From Bacteroidia bacterium (GTDB lineage: Bacteria > Bacteroidota > Bacteroidia > Flavobacteriales > Flavobacteriaceae): a DNA stretch of 47,587 nt. Below, piece by piece: positions 7,736 through 15,832 of this stretch. Location: NCBI GenBank assembly GCA_030431055.1, contig JAUIJA010000014.1, forward strand, positions 1 through 47,587, in the 5' to 3' direction. The position numbers and the translations under genes are program-made. Numbering within the stretch: the stretch's first letter is position 1; each line of letters begins with the position of its first letter. The notes under the pieces were generated by a model. It ran no database searches. It had not been told where the DNA came from and saw nothing but the letters and a program-made list of their open reading frames with translations.

Positions 7736-8554
7736 ATGAAAAATAAATTAAAAGAATTATTTGAATTTAAACAACGACAGCAACTTTTTTTATTTGATAA
7801 GTTTAAAGCTGAAGATTGGAGCGAAGAACTTTTTAAATGGCTGTTTTTGACAGGTGAAGAAAGTTGTTGTTTTGAATTGTTTGAAGAAAAGGGTGTTGAA
7901 TTAAAAACTGAGTTGGCTGTGTTTTTAGAGCAATTGAAAATGGATAAAGCGTCTCATTTAACAGCAACTTTTTTTGAAGACTTGTCAAAAATTCACAAGC
8001 TTTTACTTGCTGATTTAGATGCGATACTTGAGTTTGATCCAGCTGCGAAATCACGTAGTGAAGTATTGATGTCTTATCCGGGTTTTTTTGCTATAGTGAT
8101 TCATAGAATCGCTTACTTTTTTTGGAATACAGGAGTACCGGTTTTTCCAAGGGTTCTTTCAGAATATGCACATTCTAAAACAGGAATAGATATTCATCCG
8201 GCAGCTAAAATTGGTGAACGTTTTTTTATTGATCATGGAACTGGAGTGGTTATTGGTGAAACTGCCGAAATTGGTAATGATGTAAAAATTTATCAAGGTG
8301 TTACTCTAGGAGCTTTGAGTGTTAGTAAAGACAAAGCTGAGCAAAAAAGACATCCGACTATTGAGGATAATGTGATTATTTACGCGAATGCTACCATTTT
8401 AGGAGGAAAAACAGTTGTAGGGAAAGAATCTGTAATTGGTGGAAATGTTTGGTTAACCGAGAGTATTCCTTCTAAAACTTTAGTTTTCCATAAAAGTGAA
8501 GTGATTGTGAGGGATAAAATCGATACAAGTAAAATAATAGATTTTAGTATATAA
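7736..8554 (+). CDS. cysE: Serine O-acetyltransferase
   Basis: Acetylates L-serine from acetyl-CoA to O-acetylserine, the first step of cysteine synthesis. The C-terminal half (about 152-255) is a left-handed parallel beta-helix with hexapeptide repeats. The catalytic pair corresponds to Asp152 (IDIHPAAKIG) and His167 (DHGTG), 15 residues apart as in E. coli CysE. The N-terminal 140 residues are helical and longer than in short Gram-positive forms. cysK follows 26 bases downstream, and the pair is controlled by the Cys attenuator just upstream. The symbol is given by function; epsC is an alternative name in some annotations. Confidence 0.93.
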   Translation: MKNKLKELFEFKQRQQLFLFDKFKAEDWSEELFKWLFLTGEESCCFELFEEKGVELKTELAVFLEQLKMDKASHLTATFFEDLSKIHKLLLADLDAILEFDPAAKSRSEVLMSYPGFFAIVIHRIAYFFWNTGVPVFPRVLSEYAHSKTGIDIHPAAKIGERFFIDHGTGVVIGETAEIGNDVKIYQGVTLGALSVSKDKAEQKRHPTIEDNVIIYANATILGGKTVVGKESVIGGNVWLTESIPSKTLVFHKSEVIVRDKIDTSKIIDFSI

Positions 8555-8580
8555 TAATAGAATAATAAAAACCAATAAAT

Positions 8581-9492
8581 ATGAAAGCAAATAATATTTT
8601 AGAAACAATTGGAAATACTCCAGTTGTTAAACTTAGTAAGTTGTTTGGAGTTGATAAAAATGTGTTTATCAAATTAGAAAGAACAAATCCAGGGAATAGT
8701 ATTAAAGACAGAATTGCTTTGGCAATGATTGAAGATGCAGAAGCTAAAGGTTTATTGAAACCAGACAGCGTTATTGTTGAGCCTACTTCTGGTAATACAG
8801 GAATCGGACTAGCTTTAGTAGCTGCGGTAAAAGGATATAGGGTAATTTTGGTAATGCCAGAATCCATGAGTGTGGAACGAAGAAAATTAATGGAGATTTA
8901 TGGAGCTGAATTCGATTTAACACCACGTGAAAAAGGAATGAAAGGAGCTATTGAAAGAGCTGCAGAATTGGTGAAAGAAATTCCAAATGCATGGTCGCCT
9001 TCTCAATTCGATAATCCTGCGAATGTTGAAGTGCACCAACGAACAACTGCTCAAGAAATTTTAGCTGATTTTCCAGAAGGAATTGATTATTTGATTACAG
9101 GTGTTGGAACAGGTGGACACATTACAGGTGTGGCTTCGGTTTTAAAAGAAAAATTTCCAAATGTAAAAGTAATCGCTGTAGAACCAGAAGCTTCGCCGGT
9201 GTTGAGTGGTGGTGAACCGGGACCGCATCCATTACAAGGAATTGGAGCTGGATTTTTTCCTAAAGTGTACAGACCTGAATTAATTGACGAGGTAATCACT
9301 GTGGGTAAAGACGAAGCGTTTGATTATGCTAGAAATATCGCCAAAGAAGAAGGGGTTTTAGTTGGAATTTCTACAGGAGCTTCTTTAGCTGCAGTGTCTA
9401 AAAAAATCGAAAGCCTTCCGGAAGATGCTGTTGTTTTAACGTTTAATTACGATACTGGAGAACGATATCTTTCAACTGAAGGATTGTATTAA
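8581..9492 (+). CDS. cysK: Cysteine synthase (O-acetylserine sulfhydrylase)
   Basis: PLP enzyme that replaces the acetyl group of O-acetylserine by sulfide to give cysteine. Lys42 in NSIKDR is the Schiff-base lysine. TSGNTG at 69-74 is the substrate loop and GVGTGGH the phosphate-binding loop. Its 303 residues match the CysK/CysM fold-type II enzymes, and it lacks the extra domains of cystathionine beta-synthase. Together with cysE it forms the two-step cysteine operon. The C-terminal YLSTEGLY fits the family end, but the last residue is Tyr rather than the Ile that CysE usually inserts into CysK in enteric bacteria, so binding of CysE tail to CysK should not be assumed here. Confidence 0.93.
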   Translation: MKANNILETIGNTPVVKLSKLFGVDKNVFIKLERTNPGNSIKDRIALAMIEDAEAKGLLKPDSVIVEPTSGNTGIGLALVAAVKGYRVILVMPESMSVERRKLMEIYGAEFDLTPREKGMKGAIERAAELVKEIPNAWSPSQFDNPANVEVHQRTTAQEILADFPEGIDYLITGVGTGGHITGVASVLKEKFPNVKVIAVEPEASPVLSGGEPGPHPLQGIGAGFFPKVYRPELIDEVITVGKDEAFDYARNIAKEEGVLVGISTGASLAAVSKKIESLPEDAVVLTFNYDTGERYLSTEGLY

Positions 9493-9625
9493 AGCAAAGT
9501 TCTGTTTTGGTAGATTAGTATTTTGTTTAATATAACTTTTATTGAATAAAAAACTAACAATAATTAATTATTGAATAAAAATTAGAAAAATAAACTAATA
9601 TTTTTTTTAATTTAGAAATTAATTC

Positions 9626-9633
9626 TAATTTTG
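9626..9633 (+). promoter_or_regulatory. -7 box of the metX attenuator transcript
   Basis: TAATTTTG matches TAnnTTTG and stands 21 bases before the leader-peptide ATG, the same distance as in the cysE leader. The -33 region is only T-rich. Confidence 0.55.
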
Positions 9634-9654
9634 TCCTGAAATTAAAAAGTAAAA

Positions 9655-9729
9655 ATGAAAGCAACAATGAACAATATGTGTATGATGATGTGGGATTTTC
9701 CGCAGAGGAATACTGTTGTTTGTTGGTAA
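9655..9729 (+). CDS. Met-rich leader peptide of the metX-thrA-metZ attenuator
   Basis: A 24-codon frame starts MKATMNNMCMMMWDFPQRNT and ends VVCW. It has six Met codons including three in a row (9682-9690). It lies between a -7 box and a terminator hairpin in front of metX, so it reads as a sensor of charged tRNA-Met for the methionine operon. The stretch CAATATGTGT at 9672-9681 is identical to one in the Cys leader and encodes the same N-M-C in the same frame. Translation may start at the second ATG (9667). The Trp codons at 9691 and 9724 and the lack of other signals make any role other than sensing Met less likely. Confidence 0.75.
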   Translation: MKATMNNMCMMMWDFPQRNTVVCW

Positions 9730-9786
9730 CCTAAACCTGTCAAAAAGTAAATAGTAAGCCTTTGCAATTGCAGAGGCTTTTTTTTG
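9700..9786 (+). promoter_or_regulatory. transcription attenuator of the metX operon
   Basis: The terminator stem 9756-9765 (AAGCCTTTGC) with 9770-9779 (GCAGAGGCTT) has loop AATT, one G-T wobble and a T tract. The motif CCGCAGAGGAA at 9700-9710 can pair with CCTTTGC at 9759-9765 (one wobble), giving the competing antiterminator. This matches the cysE leader in order and motif, with the peptide now reading Met codons. Confidence 0.75.
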
Positions 9787-9815
9787 TGATAATTTTTACG
9801 ATTATAGATAAAAAA

Positions 9816-10778
9816 ATGAGATTGCATAGAATAAACTTTTATAATTATAAACTAAGAAATAGTTGCGAACTGTCTAAGGTTAGTTTGAGTTATCAAACAT
9901 TTGGAAAAGCTATTGGCTCTGCTCCATTGGTTGTTGTTAATCATGCTTTAACTGGAAATTCTCAAGTAACAGAAAACAATGGTTGGTGGCAATCTTTAAT
10001 TGGAAAAGGAAAAGTTATTGATACTGAAAAATTTACAATTTTAGCGTTTAATATTCCAGGAAATGGATTTGAAAATGAGAGTAATTTAATTGATAATTAT
10101 AAAGATTTTACAACTTATGATATCGCTAAATTATTTTGGAAAGGGATTGATTCATTTAAAATAAATCAAGTTTTTGCAATTATTGGCGGAAGTTTGGGCG
10201 GAGCTATTGCTTGGGAAATGTTAGGCCAAAAACCTAATTCAATTCAATATTTAATTCCTGTTGCAACAAGTTTAATTTCTTCAGATTGGCTAATTGCTAA
10301 TGTTTTAATTCAAGATAGAATTTTAAATAATTCTTCGAGTCCAGTTTATGATGCGCGTTTACATGCAATGCTTTTGTATAGAACACCAGAATCTTTTCAA
10401 CAAAAATTTGATAAAAAATTGCAGAATGAAAATCTATATCAAGTAGAAAGTTGGTTACAACATCACGGAGAAAAATTGGAAGAAAGGTTTCAGTTAAAAG
10501 CCTATAAATTGATGAATCATTTATTGAAAACAACTAATGTCTTTAAAGAATATAAAAGCAGTGTAGAGTTTTTTTCAAAAATCAAAGCAAATATCTGCTT
10601 GGTAAGTATTGATTCCGATTATTTTTTTACGGCAAAAGAAATCAAAGAAACTTATAATGAATTATTAAATAATAAAGTAAAAGCAACTTATAATGAAATT
10701 CAATCCATCCATGGTCACGATGCTTTTTTAATCGAATATGAACAACTAAATAAAATTTTAAAACCCATATTTAACTAA
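9816..10778 (+). CDS. metX: Homoserine O-acetyltransferase, MetX family
   Basis: An alpha/beta hydrolase that moves an acyl group, most likely acetyl from acetyl-CoA, to homoserine and so commits it to methionine. The triad is visible: Ser126 in GGSLGG, Asp268 in IDSDYFF and His301 in HGHDAFL, the last being a MetX hallmark. It is 320 residues, shorter than many MetX proteins (about 370) but complete at the motifs. The ATG at 9816 is chosen because an in-frame TTG at 9762 lies inside the attenuator stem. thrA starts 14 bases downstream and metZ follows, so one operon converts aspartate to homocysteine under the Met leader. Acetyl versus succinyl preference is inferred from the family. Confidence 0.88.
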   Translation: MRLHRINFYNYKLRNSCELSKVSLSYQTFGKAIGSAPLVVVNHALTGNSQVTENNGWWQSLIGKGKVIDTEKFTILAFNIPGNGFENESNLIDNYKDFTTYDIAKLFWKGIDSFKINQVFAIIGGSLGGAIAWEMLGQKPNSIQYLIPVATSLISSDWLIANVLIQDRILNNSSSPVYDARLHAMLLYRTPESFQQKFDKKLQNENLYQVESWLQHHGEKLEERFQLKAYKLMNHLLKTTNVFKEYKSSVEFFSKIKANICLVSIDSDYFFTAKEIKETYNELLNNKVKATYNEIQSIHGHDAFLIEYEQLNKILKPIFN

Positions 10779-10792
10779 AATAAATCTAAAAA

Positions 10793-13207
10793 ATGAAAAT
10801 AATTAAGTTTGGTGGAAAGTCGCTTTCAAATGGTGAAGGAATCCAAAAAGTTGTGCATACAATTGCGCAAAAGTATTTTAATAACGAATCTATTACTGTT
10901 GTTGTTTCTGCAAGAGGAAATGCTACAGATGAGTTGGTTATTTTGTTAAAAAAAGCACAAGATAATATTCGGTTTGAAACTGATTTTTTAGCGTTTAAAA
11001 AATATCAACTAGAAGGATTGAATGAGAATATTTTTGAAGATGAATTTAATGCTTTGCAAAAACTTTTAGAAGGAGTTTCGCTTTTAGGGGATTTCAGCGA
11101 TAAAATTAAAGATTTAGTGATTTCATATGGCGAAATTTTATCGGCTAAATATTTGGTTCATTTGCTGAATGAAAATGCGATTAAAGCAAATTTTGTCGAT
11201 GCTAGAAATTTAATAAAAACGGATAATAATTTTGGTAATGCCTTGCCAATTGAATCTATTTCTAAGAAAAATGTAATTGATTTTTTTGCTAAAAATAGCG
11301 ATAAAGTAAATGTCGTAACAGGTTTTATTAGTTCAACAGTATTAGATGAGACTACAACTTTGGGTAGAAATGGAAGTAATTATACAGCTTCTTTGTTGGC
11401 AAATTATCTAAATGCAAAAGAATTTCAAAATTACACACATGTTGACGGAATTTTCACTGCAAATCCAGACTTGGTTTCCGATGCAAAAAAAATCGATAAA
11501 TTATCTTTTAATGAAGCTAATGAGTTAGCGAATTTTGGTGCGCAAATTCTTCATGCAAAAACGATATTACCACTGGTTGAAAAAAACATTCCTTTACGTA
11601 TTTTAAATACTTTTAATTCTGAAAATAAAGGAACGCTAATTACTTCTGAACAAACTAATGAAGGTATAAAATCGCTTTCGGTTTTAACAAATGTATCGTT
11701 AATTAATCTCGAAGGACGTGGTTTGCTGGGTAAAACTGGAGTTGATGCGCGTATTTTCAGAGTAATGGCAGAAAACGATATTAGTGTAAGTATAATTTCA
11801 CAAGGTTCATCGGAAAGAGGGATTGGAATTGTAGTCGATTCTGATAAAGCGTCAAAAGCTTTAGTTGGCTTAGAAAAAGAATTTGAAAACGACTTTTACA
11901 CAAAAGATGTAAATAAAATTTCAATTAATGATGATATTGCGGTGATTTCAATTATCGGACAAGATTTAATCAATTTTCATAAATCCTTTACTGCGTTAAT
12001 TCGTAATAAAATTACGCCAATCTTACTAAACAATACGGTTACTGGAAGAAATATAAGTTTGGTTATCAATAAAACTGAATTTAAAAAAGCTTTAAATGTA
12101 ATTCACGGAGAAGTTTTCGGAGTTTCCAAGAAAATAAACATAGCTATTTTTGGTCATGGAACGGTTGGCGGAACTTTAATCGAACAGATTATTGAATCGA
12201 CTGAAAAAATTGAAGCAAAAAAAGGAATTAGATTGAATGTTTTTGCCATTGCGAATTCTAAAAAAGTGTTGTTGAACAAGTTCGGAATTGGTTCAAATTG
12301 GAAAAATGCATTAGAAGAAAAAGGAGAAAATTATAGAGTTGAAGACATTATTCAATACGCAAAAGAACATCATCTTGAAAATCTGATTGCGATTGACAAT
12401 ACAGCAAGTGGTGATTTTGTTTCGCATTATATTTCATTGGCAGAAAATAGTTTCGATTTAATTTCTTCAAACAAAATTGCCAATACAGCCTCGTATGATT
12501 TTTATAACCAACTTCGAAAAGTGTTGAAAGAAAATCAAAAAGAATATTTATATGAAACTAATGTTGGTGCAGGTTTGCCATTAATTGATACGATTAAATT
12601 GCTGCATCTTTCTGGTGAAAATATTACCAAAATTAAAGGTGTTTTCTCTGGAACTTTGAGTTATTTGTTTAATTCGTTTTCATCTCAAAACCGAAAATTT
12701 TCCGAAGTTTTACAAGAAGCAATTGATAAAGGTTTTACCGAACCAGATCCTCGTGAAGATTTATGCGGAAATGACGTTGGAAGGAAGTTGTTGATTTTAG
12801 CACGCGAATTAGAATTACAAAATGAGTTTAACGAAGTTAAAATTCAAAACTTGATCCCAGAAAATCTTCAAAAAGGTGAAGTTTCAGATTTCTTAAATCA
12901 ACTTGATGAATTTGATGCTATTTATGACGAAATCAAAAATAATCAAGAAGAAAATCATGTATTGAGATATGTTGGCGAATTATCTGGCGATTTGCAACAA
13001 GACAAAGGAAATTTAGAAGTAAAATTAGTTTCTGTTCCAAATAATTCTGCTTTAGGTTCTTTACAGGGTTCCGATTCAATTTTTGAAATCTACACGGGGT
13101 CTTATGGAGAGCAGCCTATTGTAATTCAAGGGGCTGGAGCAGGTGCAAAAGTTACGGCTCGAGGTGTTTTTGGAGATATTTTACGTTTATCAGATAAAAA
13201 ATTATAG
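10793..13207 (+). CDS. thrA: Bifunctional aspartate kinase/homoserine dehydrogenase
   Basis: The 804-residue fusion catalyses the first and third steps of the aspartate pathway. The N-terminal kinase starts MKIIKFGGKSL (phosphate-binding KFGG) and includes the HVDGIFTANPDLV region. The central part (about 300-440) holds the regulatory ACT domains, where amino acid end products usually inhibit. The C-terminal dehydrogenase begins with the NAD(P)-binding IAIFGHGTVGG (about 445) and contains ETNVGAGLPLIDT and SGTLSYLFN. Its place between metX and metZ, with no thrB or thrC here, says that it supplies homoserine for methionine. The symbol thrA is by architecture; metL is the name of the methionine-linked E. 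coli paralog. Confidence 0.93.
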   Translation: MKIIKFGGKSLSNGEGIQKVVHTIAQKYFNNESITVVVSARGNATDELVILLKKAQDNIRFETDFLAFKKYQLEGLNENIFEDEFNALQKLLEGVSLLGDFSDKIKDLVISYGEILSAKYLVHLLNENAIKANFVDARNLIKTDNNFGNALPIESISKKNVIDFFAKNSDKVNVVTGFISSTVLDETTTLGRNGSNYTASLLANYLNAKEFQNYTHVDGIFTANPDLVSDAKKIDKLSFNEANELANFGAQILHAKTILPLVEKNIPLRILNTFNSENKGTLITSEQTNEGIKSLSVLTNVSLINLEGRGLLGKTGVDARIFRVMAENDISVSIISQGSSERGIGIVVDSDKASKALVGLEKEFENDFYTKDVNKISINDDIAVISIIGQDLINFHKSFTALIRNKITPILLNNTVTGRNISLVINKTEFKKALNVIHGEVFGVSKKINIAIFGHGTVGGTLIEQIIESTEKIEAKKGIRLNVFAIANSKKVLLNKFGIGSNWKNALEEKGENYRVEDIIQYAKEHHLENLIAIDNTASGDFVSHYISLAENSFDLISSNKIANTASYDFYNQLRKVLKENQKEYLYETNVGAGLPLIDTIKLLHLSGENITKIKGVFSGTLSYLFNSFSSQNRKFSEVLQEAIDKGFTEPDPREDLCGNDVGRKLLILARELELQNEFNEVKIQNLIPENLQKGEVSDFLNQLDEFDAIYDEIKNNQEENHVLRYVGELSGDLQQDKGNLEVKLVSVPNNSALGSLQGSDSIFEIYTGSYGEQPIVIQGAGAGAKVTARGVFGDILRLSDKKL

Positions 13208-13209
13208 TT

Positions 13210-14376
13210 ATGCAAAATTTAGGTTTAGAAACCCAATTGATTAGAAAACAAGTTGAACGAACACAGTTTCAAGAGCATTCGGTTCCATTATATTTAACAT
13301 CAAGTTTTGTTTTTGAAGATGCAGAAGATATGCGAGCTTCATTTTCAGAAGAGAAGGAAAGAAATATTTACAGTCGTTTTTCAAATCCAAATACTTCTGA
13401 ATTTGTGGAAAAAATCTGCTTACTTGAAGGTGCCGAAGATGGTTTTGCTTTTGCAACCGGAATGGCAGCTGTCTATTCAACTTTTGCAACTTTGCTAAAT
13501 GCTGGAGATCATATTGTCTCGGCTGGAAATGTTTTTGGTTCAACACACGCTTTGTTTACTAAATATTTTCCAAAATGGAATATTACAACGTCTTATTTCG
13601 ATGTAAATGAAGCTGAAACGATTGAAAGTTTTATTCAACCAAATACTAAAATTCTTTATGCAGAATCGCCAACAAACCCTGGAGTTGATATTATTGATTT
13701 AGAATTGTTAGGAAAAATTGCTAAAAAGCACAATCTAATTTTAATCATCGATAATTGTTTTGCAACACCTTGTTTACAAAATCCAATTCAATTTGGAGCT
13801 GATTTAGTTATTCATTCGGCGACAAAATTAATCGACGGTCAAGGTAGGGTTTTAGGCGGAGTTGCTGTTGGTAGAGCGGATTTGATTAGAGAAATTTATT
13901 TGTTTTCAAGAAATACTGGTCCGGCATTATCTCCATTTAACGCTTGGGTTTTGTCTAAAAGTTTAGAAACATTGCCTTTACGAGTTGAAAAACATTCACA
14001 AAATGCTTTTGAAGTGGCTCAGTTTTTAGAAAATCACGATGCAATAAGTAGTGTTAAATATCCTTTTTTAAAATCGCATCCGCAATATGAGATTGCTAAA
14101 AAGCAAATGAAAGCAGGTGGAAATATCGTAGCATTTGAAATTAAAGGAGGAATTGAAGCTGGAAGGAAATTTTTAAATGCTATTAAATTGTGTTCGCTTT
14201 CTGCAAATCTTGGCGATACAAGAAGTATTGTTACACATCCTGCATCTACAACACATAGTAAGCTTTCCGTAGAAGAACGATTATCGGTTGGAATTACTGA
14301 TGGTTTAGTAAGAGTTTCGGTTGGTTTAGAAAATGTAAATGATATTATTGCCGATTTAAAACAGGCTTTAGAGTAG
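13210..14376 (+). CDS. metZ: O-acyl-homoserine sulfhydrylase (Cys/Met metabolism PLP enzyme)
   Basis: A 388-residue PLP enzyme of the cystathionine gamma-synthase family. The PLP lysine lies in HSATKLIDGQGR; the DGQGR extension is typical of MetZ-type sulfhydrylases rather than of cystathionine synthase. ATGMAAV and the C-terminal THPASTTH and RVSVGLE motifs are conserved. It starts two bases after the thrA stop. It would convert O-acetyl- or O-succinylhomoserine plus sulfide straight to homocysteine, the substrate of the metH genes downstream, so no transsulfuration step is needed. Substrate choice between acetyl and succinyl forms is not decided by the sequence. Confidence 0.88.
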   Translation: MQNLGLETQLIRKQVERTQFQEHSVPLYLTSSFVFEDAEDMRASFSEEKERNIYSRFSNPNTSEFVEKICLLEGAEDGFAFATGMAAVYSTFATLLNAGDHIVSAGNVFGSTHALFTKYFPKWNITTSYFDVNEAETIESFIQPNTKILYAESPTNPGVDIIDLELLGKIAKKHNLILIIDNCFATPCLQNPIQFGADLVIHSATKLIDGQGRVLGGVAVGRADLIREIYLFSRNTGPALSPFNAWVLSKSLETLPLRVEKHSQNAFEVAQFLENHDAISSVKYPFLKSHPQYEIAKKQMKAGGNIVAFEIKGGIEAGRKFLNAIKLCSLSANLGDTRSIVTHPASTTHSKLSVEERLSVGITDGLVRVSVGLENVNDIIADLKQALE

Positions 14377-14486
14377 GGTTGGTAAAATAAAATTCTATTT
14401 ATTTTAAATAAAACAGAATTTAAAACTAAAATTAAGTTTAAATAAAACTATTGTTAGAAAATATTTTATATTTCAATAATAGATTA

Positions 14487-14494
14487 TACATTTG
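14487..14494 (+). promoter_or_regulatory. metH-metF promoter -7 box
   Basis: TACATTTG fits the -7 consensus and lies about 20 bases before the SAM riboswitch. The spacer before it (14377-14486) holds only an imperfect AT-rich inverted repeat around 14388-14424 that may end the metX operon. Confidence 0.55.
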
Positions 14495-14514
14495 CACGGT
14501 TCATTAATTTATTG

Positions 14515-14662
14515 TCGTTATCACGAAAGCGGGAGGGAATAGACCTTATGATCGCTTGGCAACCCTACACTTGTAGAAGGTGCTACATTCTATTCCGATT
14601 TTAATCGGAAAAAGATAACAAAGTCTCGCCAACTTTCTTGATAACGATTTACTATGATTATC
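14515..14662 (+). promoter_or_regulatory. SAM-I (S-box) riboswitch controlling metH-metF
   Basis: The aptamer spans 14517-14619. P1 is GTTATC (14517-14522) with GATAAC (14614-14619). In between lie GAGGGA, TTATGA, GGCAACC (14558-14564) and GGTGCTA (14579-14585), all in S-box order, and a P4 hairpin CCGATT/AATCGG. Downstream, GATAACGA (14640-14647) is fully complementary to TCGTTATC (14515-14522), the 5' strand of P1. A further pair, TGATAA (14639-14644) with TTATCA (14657-14662), sits 5 bases before the metH ATG. A plausible reading is that SAM-stabilised P1 frees the second hairpin to hide the start region, which would be translational control; no terminator is visible. Confidence 0.85.
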
Positions 14663-14667
14663 AAGAT

Positions 14668-15657
14668 ATGTCAAACATTCATAAAATACTCCAAGAAAGG
14701 ATTCTAGTGCTCGATGGCGCTATGGGAACCATGTTGCAGCGCTTTAATTTTTCGGAAGAAGATTTTAGAGGCGAACAATTCAAAGGTTTTCCACATCCTT
14801 TAAAAGGAAATAACGATTTGCTTTCCATTACGCAACCTGAAGCTGTAAAATCAGTTCATCGTGAATATTTTAAAGCAGGAGCCGATATTGTTGAAACCAA
14901 TACTTTTTCAGGAACAACAATAGGTATGGCCGATTATCATTTGGAAGATTATGTGTACGAATTAAACTTTCAATCTGCTAAAATTGCTCGCGAAGTTGCC
15001 GATGAGTTTACAGATAAGCCAAGATTTGTTGCAGGTTCAATTGGACCAACAAATAGAACGGCTTCGATGTCGCCAGATGTAAATAATCCAGGTTTTAGAG
15101 CAATTACTTTTGATGAATTACGATTGGCATACAAACAACAAGTTGAAGCTTTAATCGATGGCGGTTGCGATTTACTTTTGGTGGAAACTATTTTCGATAC
15201 ACTAAATGCAAAAGCAGCTTTATTTGCTATTGAAGAGGTAAAAGAGGAACGGAAAATTGATATTCCTGTAATGGTTTCTGGGACAATTACAGATGCTTCT
15301 GGGAGAACACTATCAGGACAAACCGTTGAAGCTTTTTTAATTTCAATTTCGCATATTCCTTTACTTAGTGTTGGGTTTAATTGTGCGCTTGGAGCTGATC
15401 AGTTAAAACCTTATTTAAAAGAGCTTGCTCATAATACGACTTTAAATATTTCTGCTCATCCAAATGCAGGTTTGCCAAATGCCTTTGGTGAATATGACCA
15501 AACACCAGAAGAAATGCAACAATTAATTCGAGAATATTTACGAGAGAATTTAGTCAATATTATTGGAGGATGTTGCGGAACAACTCCAGAACATATAAAG
15601 TTGATTGCACAAGTAGCAGAAGAATTTAAACCGAGAAAAATAGAATTACAAGTATAA
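14668..15657 (+). CDS. metH: Methionine synthase, homocysteine-binding subunit (split MetH N-terminal)
   Basis: This 329-residue protein is the homocysteine S-methyltransferase module that forms the first third of E. coli MetH. It shows [12 protein letters not shown] near the N-terminus and [11 protein letters not shown] near the C-terminus; the two adjacent Cys of the latter plus an upstream Cys (GFNCALG) form the zinc site that activates homocysteine. The folate, cobalamin and activation modules are encoded by the gene at 15819, as a two-gene metH usual in Flavobacteriia. The ATG at 14668 is preferred over an upstream in-frame TTG (14638), because the region between belongs to the riboswitch expression platform. 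Confidence 0.93.
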   Translation: MSNIHKILQERILVLDGAMGTMLQRFNFSEEDFRGEQFKGFPHPLKGNNDLLSITQPEAVKSVHREYFKAGADIVETNTFSGTTIGMADYHLEDYVYELNFQSAKIAREVADEFTDKPRFVAGSIGPTNRTASMSPDVNNPGFRAITFDELRLAYKQQVEALIDGGCDLLLVETIFDTLNAKAALFAIEEVKEERKIDIPVMVSGTITDASGRTLSGQTVEAFLISISHIPLLSVGFNCALGADQLKPYLKELAHNTTLNISAHPNAGLPNAFGEYDQTPEEMQQLIREYLRENLVNIIGGCCGTTPEHIKLIAQVAEEFKPRKIELQV

Positions 15658-15694
15658 TCAAAGCGCACAGTAAAGGCTTTGAAAACAAAATAAA

Positions 15695-15832
15695 ATGAAT
15701 AGAGTATTAGTTTTAAATTTTCAACGCCTTTATCAAAACAAGCGTTGTAAAGTTTTTAAATACATAGCAAATAGTAAACTTTTTTGGAAAGAAGTTGCTA
15801 AAAATTATAAAAGATTTAATGAAGAATTCTGA
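15695..15832 (+). CDS. Small basic ORF between the two metH genes
   Basis: A 45-codon frame begins [16 protein letters not shown] and ends [10 protein letters not shown]. It is rich in Lys, Arg and aromatic residues, and overlaps the start of the second metH gene by 14 bases. I do not recognise a family. It could help couple translation across the spacer, or be a chance frame; the start ATG at 15695 has an A-rich upstream region like true genes here. The surrounding spacer has no terminator, so both metH genes are probably on one mRNA. Confidence 0.3.
   Translation: MNRVLVLNFQRLYQNKRCKVFKYIANSKLFWKEVAKNYKRFNEEF

Noticed and set aside
9762..9815. TTG start for metX
   Set aside because: It is inside the attenuator terminator stem; ATG 9816 gives the normal MetX start.
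9642..9827. Minus-strand frame over the Met leader
   Set aside because: It is antisense to a promoter, leader and terminator, with a low-complexity product and no homology signals.
13241..13546. Minus-strand frame inside metZ
   Set aside because: A shadow of the coding strand with a repetitive Gln/Leu/Lys composition.
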